This document shows, piece by piece, positions 9,005-17,782 of a DNA stretch of 64,000 bases (the first letter of the stretch is position 1; each line of letters begins with the position of its first letter). The stretch comes from Mycobacterium sp. ENV421 (GTDB taxonomy: Bacteria; Actinomycetota; Actinomycetes; Mycobacteriales; Mycobacteriaceae), in NCBI RefSeq assembly GCF_002887815.1, contig NZ_PDHO01000011.1:62001-126000 (forward strand), written 5' to 3'. The notes beneath the pieces were generated by a model, which saw only the letters and a program-made list of their open reading frames with translations, had not been told where the DNA came from and did not search any database. Made by a program: the position numbers and the translations under genes.

Positions 9005-10259
9005 GCTTCGGCGGCCGCGCCCCTTGGTACGCGCGATCGTCGAAGCGGTCAATGCCGCCAACGGATTTCGTCCACTGGGGCGCCAGGGCTACAAGACGCT
9101 GGCAGTCTTCTCGTTCGGCTGGCCCACCTCGGAAGTGCCGATGCTCTACCTGGGCGGCTCCGTCCTCGACGCGGCGCGGCGCGGCCTGCGCGGCGACTTC
9201 CGCGGCCGGCGGGGTGTCGCGGCCCTCGCGCTGACGGCCGCGTCGTGGTTGTTCTTGCTGGCGATTCAACGCCGCAACGTGACCACACCACGACCGGTTT
9301 TACGCGCCGCGCTGGTGGAGGGGCTCGGCGAGAACTTCACCGACGTTCTGGAAACCTTGCCGAACACACCGTCGCCGTCGGGCCGGCCCACCGCATGGCG
9401 GACGACGTGGTCGCGGCGACGCTTCGTCGACAAGACGAGCACGATCAGCTACGGGCCACACGGCCGCGCCAATCTGGCCGACGTGTGGCGCCGCCGCGAT
9501 CTACCCCGGGAGGGCAAGGCCCCGGTGCTGCTCGAGGTGCCCGGTGGAGCGTGGGCGATCGGCTGGCGCCGTCCTCAGGCCTACCCGTTGATGAGCCACC
9601 TCGCCGACCGGGGCTGGATCTGTGTGGCGATGAACTACCGGGTCAGCCCGACGCACACCTGGCCGGACCACATCGTCGACGTCAAGCGTGCGCTGGCCTG
9701 GATCAAGGAAAACATCGCCGACTACGGCGGCGACCCCGATTTCGTTGCCATCACCGGCGGTTCGGCCGGCGGTCACCTGGCGGCGCTGGCGGCCCTGACA
9801 CCCAACGACCCGGAGTACCAGCCGGGGTTCACCGACGCCGACACCTCCGTGGTGGCCGCGGTCCCGGTGTACGGCCGCTACGACTGGTACACCACGCACG
9901 GCAACGGCCGCCGCGAGTTCATCGGCTACCTCGAACGCCTCGTCGTCAAGCGGCAGTTCAGCAGGTTCCGGGATATCTACACCGCCGCATCACCGATCCG
10001 CCGGCTACGCGCGGACGCACCGCCGTTCTTCGTTCTGCACGGCGAGCAGGACTCGGTGATCCCGGTGGATGAGGCGCGGGATTTCGTCGGCGAATTCCGC
10101 ACGGTCTCGCAAGCACCGGTGCTCTATGCCGAGTTGCCCGGTGCACAACACGCTTTCGACATCTTCTCCTCACCGCGGGCGCATCAGTCCGCCGAAGCGG
10201 TCGGACAGTTCCTGTCCTGGGTATACGCGAAGCGGATGAACAAGGGGGAGCATGCGTAA
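8973..10259 (+). CDS. lipO: LipO-like alpha/beta-hydrolase (esterase/lipase)
   Basis: A 428-residue alpha/beta-hydrolase of the mycobacterial LipO/LipM type. The N-terminal ~110 residues contain one hydrophobic stretch (VAALALTAASWLFLLAI). The hydrolase domain has the oxyanion segment VPGGAWAIGWRR, the nucleophile elbow ITGGSAGGHLA, FFVLHGEQDSVIP with the acidic residue, and GAQHAF with the catalytic histidine. The ATG at 8973 overlaps the fadD12 end by 32 bases; a later start cannot be excluded. Position after fadD12 matches Rv1426c. A membrane-associated carboxylesterase acting on acyl lipids is likely. Confidence 0.85.
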   Translation: MNSSLTRLTAELRRPRPLVRAIVEAVNAANGFRPLGRQGYKTLAVFSFGWPTSEVPMLYLGGSVLDAARRGLRGDFRGRRGVAALALTAASWLFLLAIQRRNVTTPRPVLRAALVEGLGENFTDVLETLPNTPSPSGRPTAWRTTWSRRRFVDKTSTISYGPHGRANLADVWRRRDLPREGKAPVLLEVPGGAWAIGWRRPQAYPLMSHLADRGWICVAMNYRVSPTHTWPDHIVDVKRALAWIKENIADYGGDPDFVAITGGSAGGHLAALAALTPNDPEYQPGFTDADTSVVAAVPVYGRYDWYTTHGNGRREFIGYLERLVVKRQFSRFRDIYTAASPIRRLRADAPPFFVLHGEQDSVIPVDEARDFVGEFRTVSQAPVLYAELPGAQHAFDIFSSPRAHQSAEAVGQFLSWVYAKRMNKGEHA

Positions 10260-11193
10260 TCACATCCGACGGGTCCGTGATGTCGGGCTGCGCCGATTGA
10301 TCATCGCCTCCGCGCTGCTGGTGGCGGTGATCGCGGCCAGTGTTGCGGGGTATCTCACCAGCCGCAACAACACCGATCAGGAGAGTTACTTCGGCGACGG
10401 GGACAATCCGGACCGGGTGAACGTGACCGCCTGGATCACGAAGGTGGACTCGACGACACAACAGCTTTCGGTGACCATCGTCGATGTGGCACCGAGTGGG
10501 AAACTGGCCGACCCGGACGGCAACTTCGCCCAGGACGTGACGCTGACGACGGCCGCTATCGGTAACTGGAAGGCGGACATCAAGGCAGGCAATCCCGCGC
10601 CGGACATCGAGCAGAGAGTGAGCGTGGACGGAGCGGTCACCGACTATCCGTTCGATCGATACACCGGCCGGCTCGAAGTCCACGTCTACAACACCGACGG
10701 CAACAATGTTCCGGTGGCCCTCACCGTGGTCAACACCGATCCGTTCTTCGGCCTGAACACCTCGGCAGGCACCGCCCAAAGCGGCGGCGTGCTGGTGAAT
10801 CTCGGTCTGCACCGCAGCATGCCCACGGTCATCTTCGCGGTCTTCATCATGATGCTGATGCTCGGCCTGGCGATCGGCGCGGTGGTTGCCGCCTTCTACA
10901 TCCTGAATTGGCGACGCGGCCTGGTCTTCCCGGCCTGCTCGATGATGGCCGCCATCCTGTTCGCGTTGATCCCACTGCGCAATGCGGTGCCCGGCAACCC
11001 GCCGATCGGGTCCATCATCGACTTCGGGTCGTTCTTCATCGCCGAAGCGGTCATCTCGATCTCGCTGATCTCCAGCATCGTGGTGGGCTTCCGCCACCAG
11101 CGAAAGATCGAGATCGCCGAAAGTACCCCCACCGAGGTGCTGGACGACATCCCGTCCGAGGACACCGCGACGATGGCTACTGAGCGCCCCTAG
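10252..11193 (+). CDS. DUF4436 membrane protein
   Basis: A 313-residue protein with an N-terminal transmembrane helix (about 14-33), a ~155-residue extracytoplasmic domain, and three C-terminal helices (about 192-220, 225-245, 255-280). The extracytoplasmic domain contains TDYPFDRYT. The loop between the last helices contains IPLRNAVPGNPPIGSIID. Both blocks recur in the protein at 32633-33538 (WPFDRYT and VPIRNVLPGDPPPGSWID), so the two are paralogues. It overlaps lipO by eight bases, making it the last gene of the acyltransferase-fadD12-lipO operon. Its stop shares the palindrome CTAG with the convergent WS/DGAT gene. Function unknown. Confidence 0.82.
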   Translation: MRNHIRRVRDVGLRRLIIASALLVAVIAASVAGYLTSRNNTDQESYFGDGDNPDRVNVTAWITKVDSTTQQLSVTIVDVAPSGKLADPDGNFAQDVTLTTAAIGNWKADIKAGNPAPDIEQRVSVDGAVTDYPFDRYTGRLEVHVYNTDGNNVPVALTVVNTDPFFGLNTSAGTAQSGGVLVNLGLHRSMPTVIFAVFIMMLMLGLAIGAVVAAFYILNWRRGLVFPACSMMAAILFALIPLRNAVPGNPPIGSIIDFGSFFIAEAVISISLISSIVVGFRHQRKIEIAESTPTEVLDDIPSEDTATMATERP

Positions 11194-12608
11194 GCCTGCG
11201 CCATCGCCGTCTCGACGACCGCCAGCTCACCGGAAAGTCCTGCCGCCACTCGTATTTCGGAGAACGCCGCCAGCATGGCCTCGGTGACCTCGTGCGGGTC
11301 GCCGACGGTGACACCATCGGTGAGCACCGAGATGTTGAGCTGGTCGACGTAGCTCCACACGGTGATGTTCATCCCGCTGCCGGTGGTCAGCGGACCGACG
11401 GAGTAGATCTCGGTGACCAGTGCGCCGCCGACCCGGCCGTGTTCACGCGGGCCGGGCACATTCGAGATCGGCAGATTGAGGACCTTGTTCTGGCCGTCCT
11501 TGGTGGACAACCACTTGAACAGCGCTTGGGCGGGCGCAGGCGGCAGGTAGGTGGACCACCGGCTGATCAGTTCCGGCCCGATGAGCTGATGGCTCTCCTT
11601 GGCCAGCACCGCGGCATCGTGGGTCTGCCGCACCCGCTCCAGCGGATCGGCCACGTCGACCGGGACGGCCACCATCATGCCGGTGAAGTAGTTGCCCGAC
11701 ACGCGGTCCGGGTCGAAGTTGAAGCTCACCGGCACCGACGCCAGCAGCGGGTGATCGGCCACGCCGTCGTAGCGCAGCAGCAGCGTGCGCAAGGCGCCCG
11801 CGGCGGTGGCCAGCACCATGTCGTTGATCGTGACGCCGAGGAGCTTGCTGGTCTCTTTGATTTCAGCGAGCGCCAAAGTCGCTGTGGCGAAACGTCGTTC
11901 GGGAGTGAGCATGTGGTTGAGGAAGGACGGCGGCGGGGTGAAGGGCATGGTCAGCTCGGGCGACAACTTGCGGCTGCTGCGGCGGACCCGGGCCATGCCG
12001 TCGGCGGTGTACTTGATGACACCGGGCAGCTTGGCGATCTGCCGGAAATGGTCGGCGAATGCCGAGCGCACCAGCTCACCACGCCGGGGTGAGGGGTCGG
12101 TCGAGAAGTCCTGGTCCGGGTCGGGACCACTCTGCAGGTCCATCCCGCGCGCCATCAGGTTCCCGGAGGCGACTCCGTCGGCCAGCGCGTGGTGGATCTT
12201 GCCGACAACGGCAATGCGGCCGTTGGCAAGACCTTCGATGAAGTACATCTCCCACAGCGGGCGGTCCCGGTCCAGCGGGGTGCTGGCGATCTCGCCGATC
12301 GCCTCATCCAGTTCGCGCCGGCCACCCGGCTCCTTCACCCGCCACGGGCGGATGTGGTAGTCGAGGTCGACGTCGCAGTTCTCCCGCCACATCGGGTGAT
12401 GAAATTTGAACGGGATGTCGACCAGTTGATAGCGGAACGGGTCGAGTTTGTAGAGCCGGCCACGGATGACCTCGCGGAACTCTTCGACACCGAAGGTTCG
12501 GCCACCGAGGTCCTGCAGTTCGATGATCGCCACCTTGAGGGTGTGCATGTGCACATTGGGAGCCTCGCTGTACAGCAGCACAGCATCCCAGCCACGCAAT
12601 CTCTTCAT
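11190..12608 (-). CDS. WS/DGAT wax ester synthase/diacylglycerol acyltransferase
   Basis: A 472-residue bifunctional-type acyltransferase that esterifies diacylglycerol or fatty alcohols with acyl-CoA. The catalytic HHxxxDG motif is intact (KIHHALADGVASGN), preceded by STPLDRDRPLWEMYFIEGL and followed by the conserved LNLPISNVPGPREH block. Length is normal for the family. It sits next to the FadD12/LipO operon on the opposite strand, as Rv1425 does in M. tuberculosis, suggesting triacylglycerol storage and turnover are handled by one neighbourhood. Confidence 0.92.
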   Translation of the reverse strand: MKRLRGWDAVLLYSEAPNVHMHTLKVAIIELQDLGGRTFGVEEFREVIRGRLYKLDPFRYQLVDIPFKFHHPMWRENCDVDLDYHIRPWRVKEPGGRRELDEAIGEIASTPLDRDRPLWEMYFIEGLANGRIAVVGKIHHALADGVASGNLMARGMDLQSGPDPDQDFSTDPSPRRGELVRSAFADHFRQIAKLPGVIKYTADGMARVRRSSRKLSPELTMPFTPPPSFLNHMLTPERRFATATLALAEIKETSKLLGVTINDMVLATAAGALRTLLLRYDGVADHPLLASVPVSFNFDPDRVSGNYFTGMMVAVPVDVADPLERVRQTHDAAVLAKESHQLIGPELISRWSTYLPPAPAQALFKWLSTKDGQNKVLNLPISNVPGPREHGRVGGALVTEIYSVGPLTTGSGMNITVWSYVDQLNISVLTDGVTVGDPHEVTEAMLAAFSEIRVAAGLSGELAVVETAMAQA

Positions 12609-12665
12609 CCGTGCGCCTCTCCGCCCCTGCCCCGTCCCGTTCGGGACGATACAGCCGAGTAGGTC

Positions 12666-13862
12666 TCAGATGACCTCTTTGGTGGACATCGCCGCGCGGT
12701 CGCGGTGAATCCGATTGAGGAACAGGCCGATTGCGGTGGACACCGACCCGGTGCGAGCACCGTCGGTCATGTCGAAACCGTGTCCGGCACCGGGCAATTC
12801 GACATATCCGACCGGCGCGTGCGACACGCTGCGCAACCGCTCCACGAAGCTCTGGGCCTGCGCGACCGGTATCACGCTGTCGCCGGAGCCGTGCACCACC
12901 AGGAACGGCGGGGCCTTGGGATGGATCCGCGCGATGGGCGACGCCTTGCGGAACACGTCGCCGTGCTTGCTCTGCTTCTTGTTGACCACCACGCGCTCGA
13001 GGAAGTCGACAAACCGGGTGCGTTCCGGCGTCGAGCGGTCTTCCCAGTCGTACCGGCCGTAGATGCCCACCACGGCGTCGACGGCGGTGTCCGAGCCCTC
13101 TGGCAGGTGCTCCTGGAACTCGGGGTCGTCGATGGTCAGTCCGGCCAGCGCGGCCAGGTGGCCACCGGCCGAACACCCGGCGACGGCGACGAAGTCACGG
13201 TCGCCGCCGAACCGGTCGACGTTGGCGCGGGCCCAGGCGATCGCGGCTTTGATGTCGTGGATGTGCTGCGGCCACGGGTGGTGCGGTGCGACGCGGTACT
13301 CCACGGACAGGCACACCCAGCCCTGCGCGGCCAGGTGCGACATCAGCGCGTAGCCCTGCAGGATGCGGCTGCCGTGCACCCAGGCGCCGCCCGGGACGAA
13401 CACCAGAACCGGTGCGGGCTCGGCGGGCAGGTCCTTGCGACGCCAGACATCGAGAACCTGGGTCGGGTGATCGCCGTAGCGGACCGAGGAACGGTGGAGA
13501 TGCTTGCGGTGCTCCAGGGCCCTCGCCACCGGCGGCTTGGTGTCGGGTGCCGGCCAGTCGATCTGCAGGTCCTCGGGCAGCACCACACCTCGCAGCCCGG
13601 TTTCGGCGACCTGGCGGGTGCTCTCCCGCTGGACCCGGCGCACGCGGCCCGCGTCGGGCGCCAGCCACGACTTGGCGGCCGCACCGAGGAGCTCAGGCAT
13701 CTGCTTGGCGCCCCAGACACTCATGGCGCTCAGTGCGCCCAGCGGTTCGAGGTGCTTGCCGACTACGGGGAGCTGGGCAGACGCCATGCTCATCGCCATC
13801 AGGTAGTCGGCCGGACCCGCCTGCATCAGCCAGCGGGCCGTCGTCCACGGTCTAACCGTCAT
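12666..13862 (-). CDS. LipO/LipM-like alpha/beta-hydrolase (esterase)
   Basis: A 398-residue alpha/beta-hydrolase clearly related to the LipO-like protein at 8973-10259. Shared blocks include QVLDVWRRKDLP, FVPGGAWVHG, WPQHIHDIKAAIAWA, the nucleophile elbow AGCSAGGHLA, VYGRYDW-like IYGRYDW, FLVVHGSGDSVIP and GAGHGFDM (catalytic histidine). It lies 57 bases upstream of the WS/DGAT gene on the same strand, an esterase-acyltransferase pairing as in lipM-Rv2285. A role in lipid hydrolysis is likely; the substrate is not known. Confidence 0.85.
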   Translation of the reverse strand: MTVRPWTTARWLMQAGPADYLMAMSMASAQLPVVGKHLEPLGALSAMSVWGAKQMPELLGAAAKSWLAPDAGRVRRVQRESTRQVAETGLRGVVLPEDLQIDWPAPDTKPPVARALEHRKHLHRSSVRYGDHPTQVLDVWRRKDLPAEPAPVLVFVPGGAWVHGSRILQGYALMSHLAAQGWVCLSVEYRVAPHHPWPQHIHDIKAAIAWARANVDRFGGDRDFVAVAGCSAGGHLAALAGLTIDDPEFQEHLPEGSDTAVDAVVGIYGRYDWEDRSTPERTRFVDFLERVVVNKKQSKHGDVFRKASPIARIHPKAPPFLVVHGSGDSVIPVAQAQSFVERLRSVSHAPVGYVELPGAGHGFDMTDGARTGSVSTAIGLFLNRIHRDRAAMSTKEVI

Positions 13863-13973
13863 GGCGCGAAGCGTACCCCGCTGGCACTTTCCGAAACGAC
13901 AAATTCTTCGGAATGTTCACTGCTTTGCTGGCCGAATCGAGATTCAGTCGTGCCCAGCGATTCCCACGGTGCC

Positions 13974-13987
13974 CGGGCGTTTGCCCG
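13974..13987 (-). terminator. Short hairpin after the cellulase-like gene
   Basis: CGGGC-GTTT-GCCCG forms a perfect five-base-pair stem about 15 bases past the stop of the GH6-like gene (minus strand). There is no T tract, so it is a weak terminator candidate of the type common in mycobacteria. Confidence 0.35.
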
Positions 13988-14002
13988 AACGTCAGTGTTC
14001 GC

Positions 14003-14989
14003 TCAGTGCCCGGCGTTTCGCGCCAGTTCGATCGCGAACGAGTTCACGAAGTGGCCCGGGCCCGGATCGCCCCGACCGCACGACCCGTCGGAGTCACCCG
14101 GACGCTTGACCCACAGGAACGCGTCGATGTGGCCGTTTCCGGTGTCGGTGGTGGGCTGGACGCCGAGCGCGCGGCCGCTCGGATTGCACCAGTACAGTTC
14201 GCCGTCGGCCGGCCCGTTCCCGTTGCGCGAGGTGTCGATGACATACGGCTTTCCGCCGGTCATGCCGGAAACTGCTTCGCCGTAACCGATTTCCTCGTCA
14301 GTGGTGAAGAAGTTGGAGACGTTGAGGCTGAAGCCGCGGGCTTTCTCGATACCCACCTGGTTGAGCCGGTTGGCGATCTCGTCGGCGGGCAGCCACCGCG
14401 AGTGGCCGGCGTCGACGTACACCGCGGCGGCGGGGTTGCGGGTCAGCGTGTCCACGCCGTAGCGGATCAGGTCGAAGCGTTCCTGGCGTGCGCCGGCGGA
14501 CAGGCAGTCGGCCATGTCGAGGGCATCCGGTTCCAGGATGATCGTCACCGGGCCGCCGCCGATCTGGGAGGCGACGCGGTCGATCCACCCGCGGTAGGCC
14601 TCACCCGAGCCGAACCCGCCTGCCGCGAAACTTCCGCAGTCGCGATTCGGCAGGGAGTAGATGGCCAGCATCGGCATGGCGCCGGCCGCCCAGGCCCCAT
14701 TGAGATAGGTGCTCACCGCGGCGGCCGGCACCAGATTGTCGATGAAGTAGGCCTGCGGAGTGTTGGCGATGTACGCCAGTTCGGGGTTGTCCGGATTGGC
14801 CTTGGACGCCCGCATGGCTGCCGAGTTCGGGTCGACGTAGAACGGTGATCCACCGATCGGGGCGGCGTCATCCGCGAGGCGGATGGGGCCGGTGTGAACC
14901 GGCGCGGTGCTGAGTACCAGCCCGGCGACGACGGCGAGGGTCATGAACGGGGCGATCCACCGTGCGACGGCACCGGCAGCGAAGGACAT
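14003..14989 (-). CDS. Secreted glycoside hydrolase family 6 (cellulase-like) protein
   Basis: Using the ATG at 14989 gives 328 residues with a signal peptide (FAAGAVARWIAPFMTLAVVAG). The mature part has the GH6 series of blocks: ILEPDALDMADC, YVDAGHSRWLPADE, SLNVSNFFTTDE, YVIDTSRNGNGP and LWVKRPGDSDGSC, including the aspartates expected of the inverting mechanism. No cellulose-binding module is visible. It resembles M. tuberculosis CelA1-type endoglucanases. It probably hydrolyses beta-1,4-glucan outside the cell; the physiological substrate in a mycobacterium is unclear. Confidence 0.85.
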   Translation of the reverse strand: MSFAAGAVARWIAPFMTLAVVAGLVLSTAPVHTGPIRLADDAAPIGGSPFYVDPNSAAMRASKANPDNPELAYIANTPQAYFIDNLVPAAAVSTYLNGAWAAGAMPMLAIYSLPNRDCGSFAAGGFGSGEAYRGWIDRVASQIGGGPVTIILEPDALDMADCLSAGARQERFDLIRYGVDTLTRNPAAAVYVDAGHSRWLPADEIANRLNQVGIEKARGFSLNVSNFFTTDEEIGYGEAVSGMTGGKPYVIDTSRNGNGPADGELYWCNPSGRALGVQPTTDTGNGHIDAFLWVKRPGDSDGSCGRGDPGPGHFVNSFAIELARNAGH

Positions 14990-15078
14990 CACCGGAGAAA
15001 AGCTAATGCGCACCGGCGGCAAACGCCAACTGTCAGCCGCACCGAACGGCACTAGTTCCCTAGACTCAGGTGACCCTG

Positions 15079-15085
15079 AAGGAGG
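15079..15085 (+). promoter_or_regulatory. Ribosome binding site fixing the amidohydrolase start
   Basis: AAGGAGG lies five bases before the ATG at 15091, which supports that ATG over an in-frame start 21 bases upstream. Confidence 0.75.
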
Positions 15086-15090
15086 CCCAG

Positions 15091-16728
15091 ATGACCGAGG
15101 CCGCAGATGTGATCTACACCGGTGGCGATATCGTCACCATCGACGACCGCAACCCGTCGGCGAGCGCGTTGGCGGTTCGCGCCGGCCGGATCACCGCGGT
15201 GGGCGACCGGGACGACGTGGTGGCGGCGCACCAGGGGCCGGGCACCCGAATGGCCGACCTCGACGGGGCGACGCTGCTGCCGGGTTTCCTCGACCCGCAC
15301 AGTCATTACATCAATTCCCTGACCGTCGCCAATCAGGTGAACGTCTTTGCGCCGCCGGCCGGACCGGGCGCGGATGTCGAGGCAATCCTGAATTCCCTCA
15401 GGTCATTTCGGGACTCGCATCGGGTGCCACCGGGCGAGATGATCGTCGCCTACGGCTACGACGACACCCTGATGCCCGACGGGCGGACACTGCACAAGGA
15501 CGACCTCGACGTCGACTTCCCCGCCAATCCCGTACTGGTCGGGCATGTTTCGATGCACGGCGCGGTGCTCAACTCGGTGGCAATGCGGATGTTCGACATC
15601 ACCGCGGACACCGTCACCCCGGCAGGCGGGGTGATCGTCCGCAAGGACGGCTCCACCGAGCCGGACGGGCTGGTGATGGAGACCGCGTTCCTACCGATCT
15701 TCGCCGCCATGCCCAAGCCGACACCGTCGCAGGAGATCGCCTGGAGCAAGGCGGGCCAGATGCTCTATGCCGCGGCAGGCATCACGACGGCGCATGAAGG
15801 CGCCACCCACGCCGCCGACGTGGAGTTGATCTACCGGGCCGCCGAAGGCGGAGCGAGCCTTATCGACGTGGTGGCCTACCCGTTCATTCTGGAACTCGAC
15901 GAGGTGCTGCAACGGCACCCTGCGGAGACGTTCGGCAGCTATCACAACCGGGTCAAGCTCGGCGGGGTGAAAGTCACACTGGACGGCTCACCGCAAGGCC
16001 GCACCGCATATTTCACGACGCCGTACCTGACCGATGGCCCGGACGGGCAACACGACTGGTGCGGTGAGCTCGGCTTCTCCCAGGAGACCGTCAACGGCTG
16101 GTTCAAGAAGGTCTACGACCTGGGCCTACCGCTGGACATCCACGCCAACGGAGATGCGGCCATCGACGTCGCGCTGGCCGCCCATGAATTCGCGGGCGCC
16201 GGCGATCTCGGCAAGGACCGTCTCACGGTCATGGTGCACTCGCAGTTCGTTCGTCGAGATCAACTGCGGCGCTACGTCGACTACCAGATCACCCCGTCGT
16301 TCTTCACCCCGCACACCTTCTACTTCGGCGACGCGCACGTCCGGTTGCGCGGGAAGGCCCAGGCAGATTTCCTGTCCCCGATGCGCGCGGCGATCGATAT
16401 GGGGCTGCACCCCACCAACCACACGGACTTCGTTGTCACGCCGCTGGATCAGATGTTCGTGGTGTGGACCGCGGTGAACCGGATCTCGCGCAGCGGCCAA
16501 ACCATCGGCGCCGACCAGCGCGTCACCGCGCTGGAGGCGTTGAAGGCCATCACGATCAACGCCGCACGCCAGTACCGCGAGGCGGATACCAAAGGCTCGC
16601 TCGAGGTCGGTAAGCTCGCTGATCTCGTTGTGCTGGACGACAATCCGCTGACAGTTGATCCCATGGCGATCAAGGACATCACCGTCGTCGAGACGATCAA
16701 GGAAGGTTCGACCGTCTACCGGGCATAG
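15091..16728 (+). CDS. Amidohydrolase family protein (YtcJ-like)
   Basis: A 545-residue metal-dependent amidohydrolase of the YtcJ type. The first metal site is LLPGFLDPHSHY. Later blocks are VSMHGAVLN, GITTAHEGAT, LGGVKVTLDGSPQGRTA, IHANGDAAID, MVHSQFVRRDQL and TNHTDFVVTP, and the C-terminus ends GSLEVGKLADLVVLDDNPL, the small beta domain typical of the family. Members hydrolyse C-N bonds of small cyclic or acylated compounds, but the substrate is usually unknown. It converges with the alcohol dehydrogenase gene over a hairpin. Confidence 0.88.
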   Translation: MTEAADVIYTGGDIVTIDDRNPSASALAVRAGRITAVGDRDDVVAAHQGPGTRMADLDGATLLPGFLDPHSHYINSLTVANQVNVFAPPAGPGADVEAILNSLRSFRDSHRVPPGEMIVAYGYDDTLMPDGRTLHKDDLDVDFPANPVLVGHVSMHGAVLNSVAMRMFDITADTVTPAGGVIVRKDGSTEPDGLVMETAFLPIFAAMPKPTPSQEIAWSKAGQMLYAAAGITTAHEGATHAADVELIYRAAEGGASLIDVVAYPFILELDEVLQRHPAETFGSYHNRVKLGGVKVTLDGSPQGRTAYFTTPYLTDGPDGQHDWCGELGFSQETVNGWFKKVYDLGLPLDIHANGDAAIDVALAAHEFAGAGDLGKDRLTVMVHSQFVRRDQLRRYVDYQITPSFFTPHTFYFGDAHVRLRGKAQADFLSPMRAAIDMGLHPTNHTDFVVTPLDQMFVVWTAVNRISRSGQTIGADQRVTALEALKAITINAARQYREADTKGSLEVGKLADLVVLDDNPLTVDPMAIKDITVVETIKEGSTVYRA

Positions 16729-16729
16729 G

Positions 16730-16747
16730 TCGGGGCGTTGCGCCCGA
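16730..16747. terminator. Convergent hairpin terminator
   Basis: TCGGGGCG-TTG-CGCCCGA forms a stem with one bulged G in the 21-base gap between the convergent amidohydrolase and alcohol dehydrogenase genes, suitable as a two-way terminator. Confidence 0.5.
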
Positions 16748-16749
16748 GG

Positions 16750-17775
16750 TCACGGCGTGAGCAGGACCTTGACGACCTCCCCCGACCGCGCCGCGACGGC
16801 GGCATAGCCGTCGGCGGCCTGCGCCAGCGGCATTGTGGTGGTGAAGATGCCGTCGACGTCGAGGCGACCGCTCTGCAGCAGCGGGATGAGTTCCGGCCAG
16901 GTCTGCTGCACCGGCGCGGTGGTCATCCGGAAGGTGAGGCTGCGCAGCAGGGCGGTGAGCGCCGGGAACGGGTACGGGTTGAGGTTGTGCACCCCGACCA
17001 CCGACACCGTGCCGCCGGCACGCACGGTGGCCAGCGAGTCGTCGATGGTCGTGTCGTTGCCGACGGCGTCGATCACCGAGTGCGCCCCGAGACCGCCGGT
17101 CGCGTCCATGACGGTCTGCGCAGCGGCCGGTTCGATCGCGATCGCACCGAGGCGGGCGGCCCGATCCCGGCGTTCGGCGACCGGGTCGACGGCGTAAACC
17201 CTTGCCGCACCTTGAAACAGCGCGCTGCGCACCGCGCACAGCCCGACCGCACCAAGCCCGATGACCACCGCTGTACCGCCGAGCGGGATGTCGGCACGCT
17301 TGGCGGCGATCCAGCCGGTGGACAGGTTGTCGGTGAGCAGCAGGGCCTGCTCGGTGTCGATGCCCACCGGCATCTTGAGCAGCTGGAAGTCGGCCGCCGG
17401 AACGGCCATCAGTTCGGCCTGCGCGCCGCCGAGCACCCCGGAACCGAACACCTGCGGACCCGACGCGCACAGGATCGGATCCTTGGTCGCGCACCCGGTG
17501 CAGGCGCCGCAGCCGGCCACCGACGACACGATGACCTGGTCGCCGACCGTCACCGTGCGCACGTCCGAGCCGATCTCGACGACGGTGCCGATGGCCTCGT
17601 GGCCCAGCGAGACAGGCTGGAAGAGCGGATAGTCGCCCTCGTAGAAGTGCAGGTCCGAGCCGCAGATGGCGGCCGCCGTCACCTTGACGATCGCGCCGGT
17701 CGATCCGGGTAGCACCGGGTCGGGCCAGTCGTCGACCCGGACCGACCCCGGCGTGTCGATGAGCACCGCGCGCAT
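16750..17775 (-). CDS. Zinc-dependent alcohol dehydrogenase (MDR family)
   Basis: A 341-residue medium-chain dehydrogenase. Catalytic zinc ligands are in AAICGSDLHFYEGD and LGHEAIGTVVE. The structural zinc lobe has the four cysteines of VAGCGACTGCATKDPILCASG. The NAD(P) fold starts at AVVIGLGAVGLCAV. It lies just downstream of the flavin monooxygenase on the same strand (7-base gap), so the two are probably co-transcribed. In a ketone degradation route it could oxidise the alcohol released after the Baeyer-Villiger and esterase steps; that pathway role is inferred from context. Confidence 0.9.
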   Translation of the reverse strand: MRAVLIDTPGSVRVDDWPDPVLPGSTGAIVKVTAAAICGSDLHFYEGDYPLFQPVSLGHEAIGTVVEIGSDVRTVTVGDQVIVSSVAGCGACTGCATKDPILCASGPQVFGSGVLGGAQAELMAVPAADFQLLKMPVGIDTEQALLLTDNLSTGWIAAKRADIPLGGTAVVIGLGAVGLCAVRSALFQGAARVYAVDPVAERRDRAARLGAIAIEPAAAQTVMDATGGLGAHSVIDAVGNDTTIDDSLATVRAGGTVSVVGVHNLNPYPFPALTALLRSLTFRMTTAPVQQTWPELIPLLQSGRLDVDGIFTTTMPLAQAADGYAAVAARSGEVVKVLLTP

Positions 17776-17782
17776 GGTGTCC

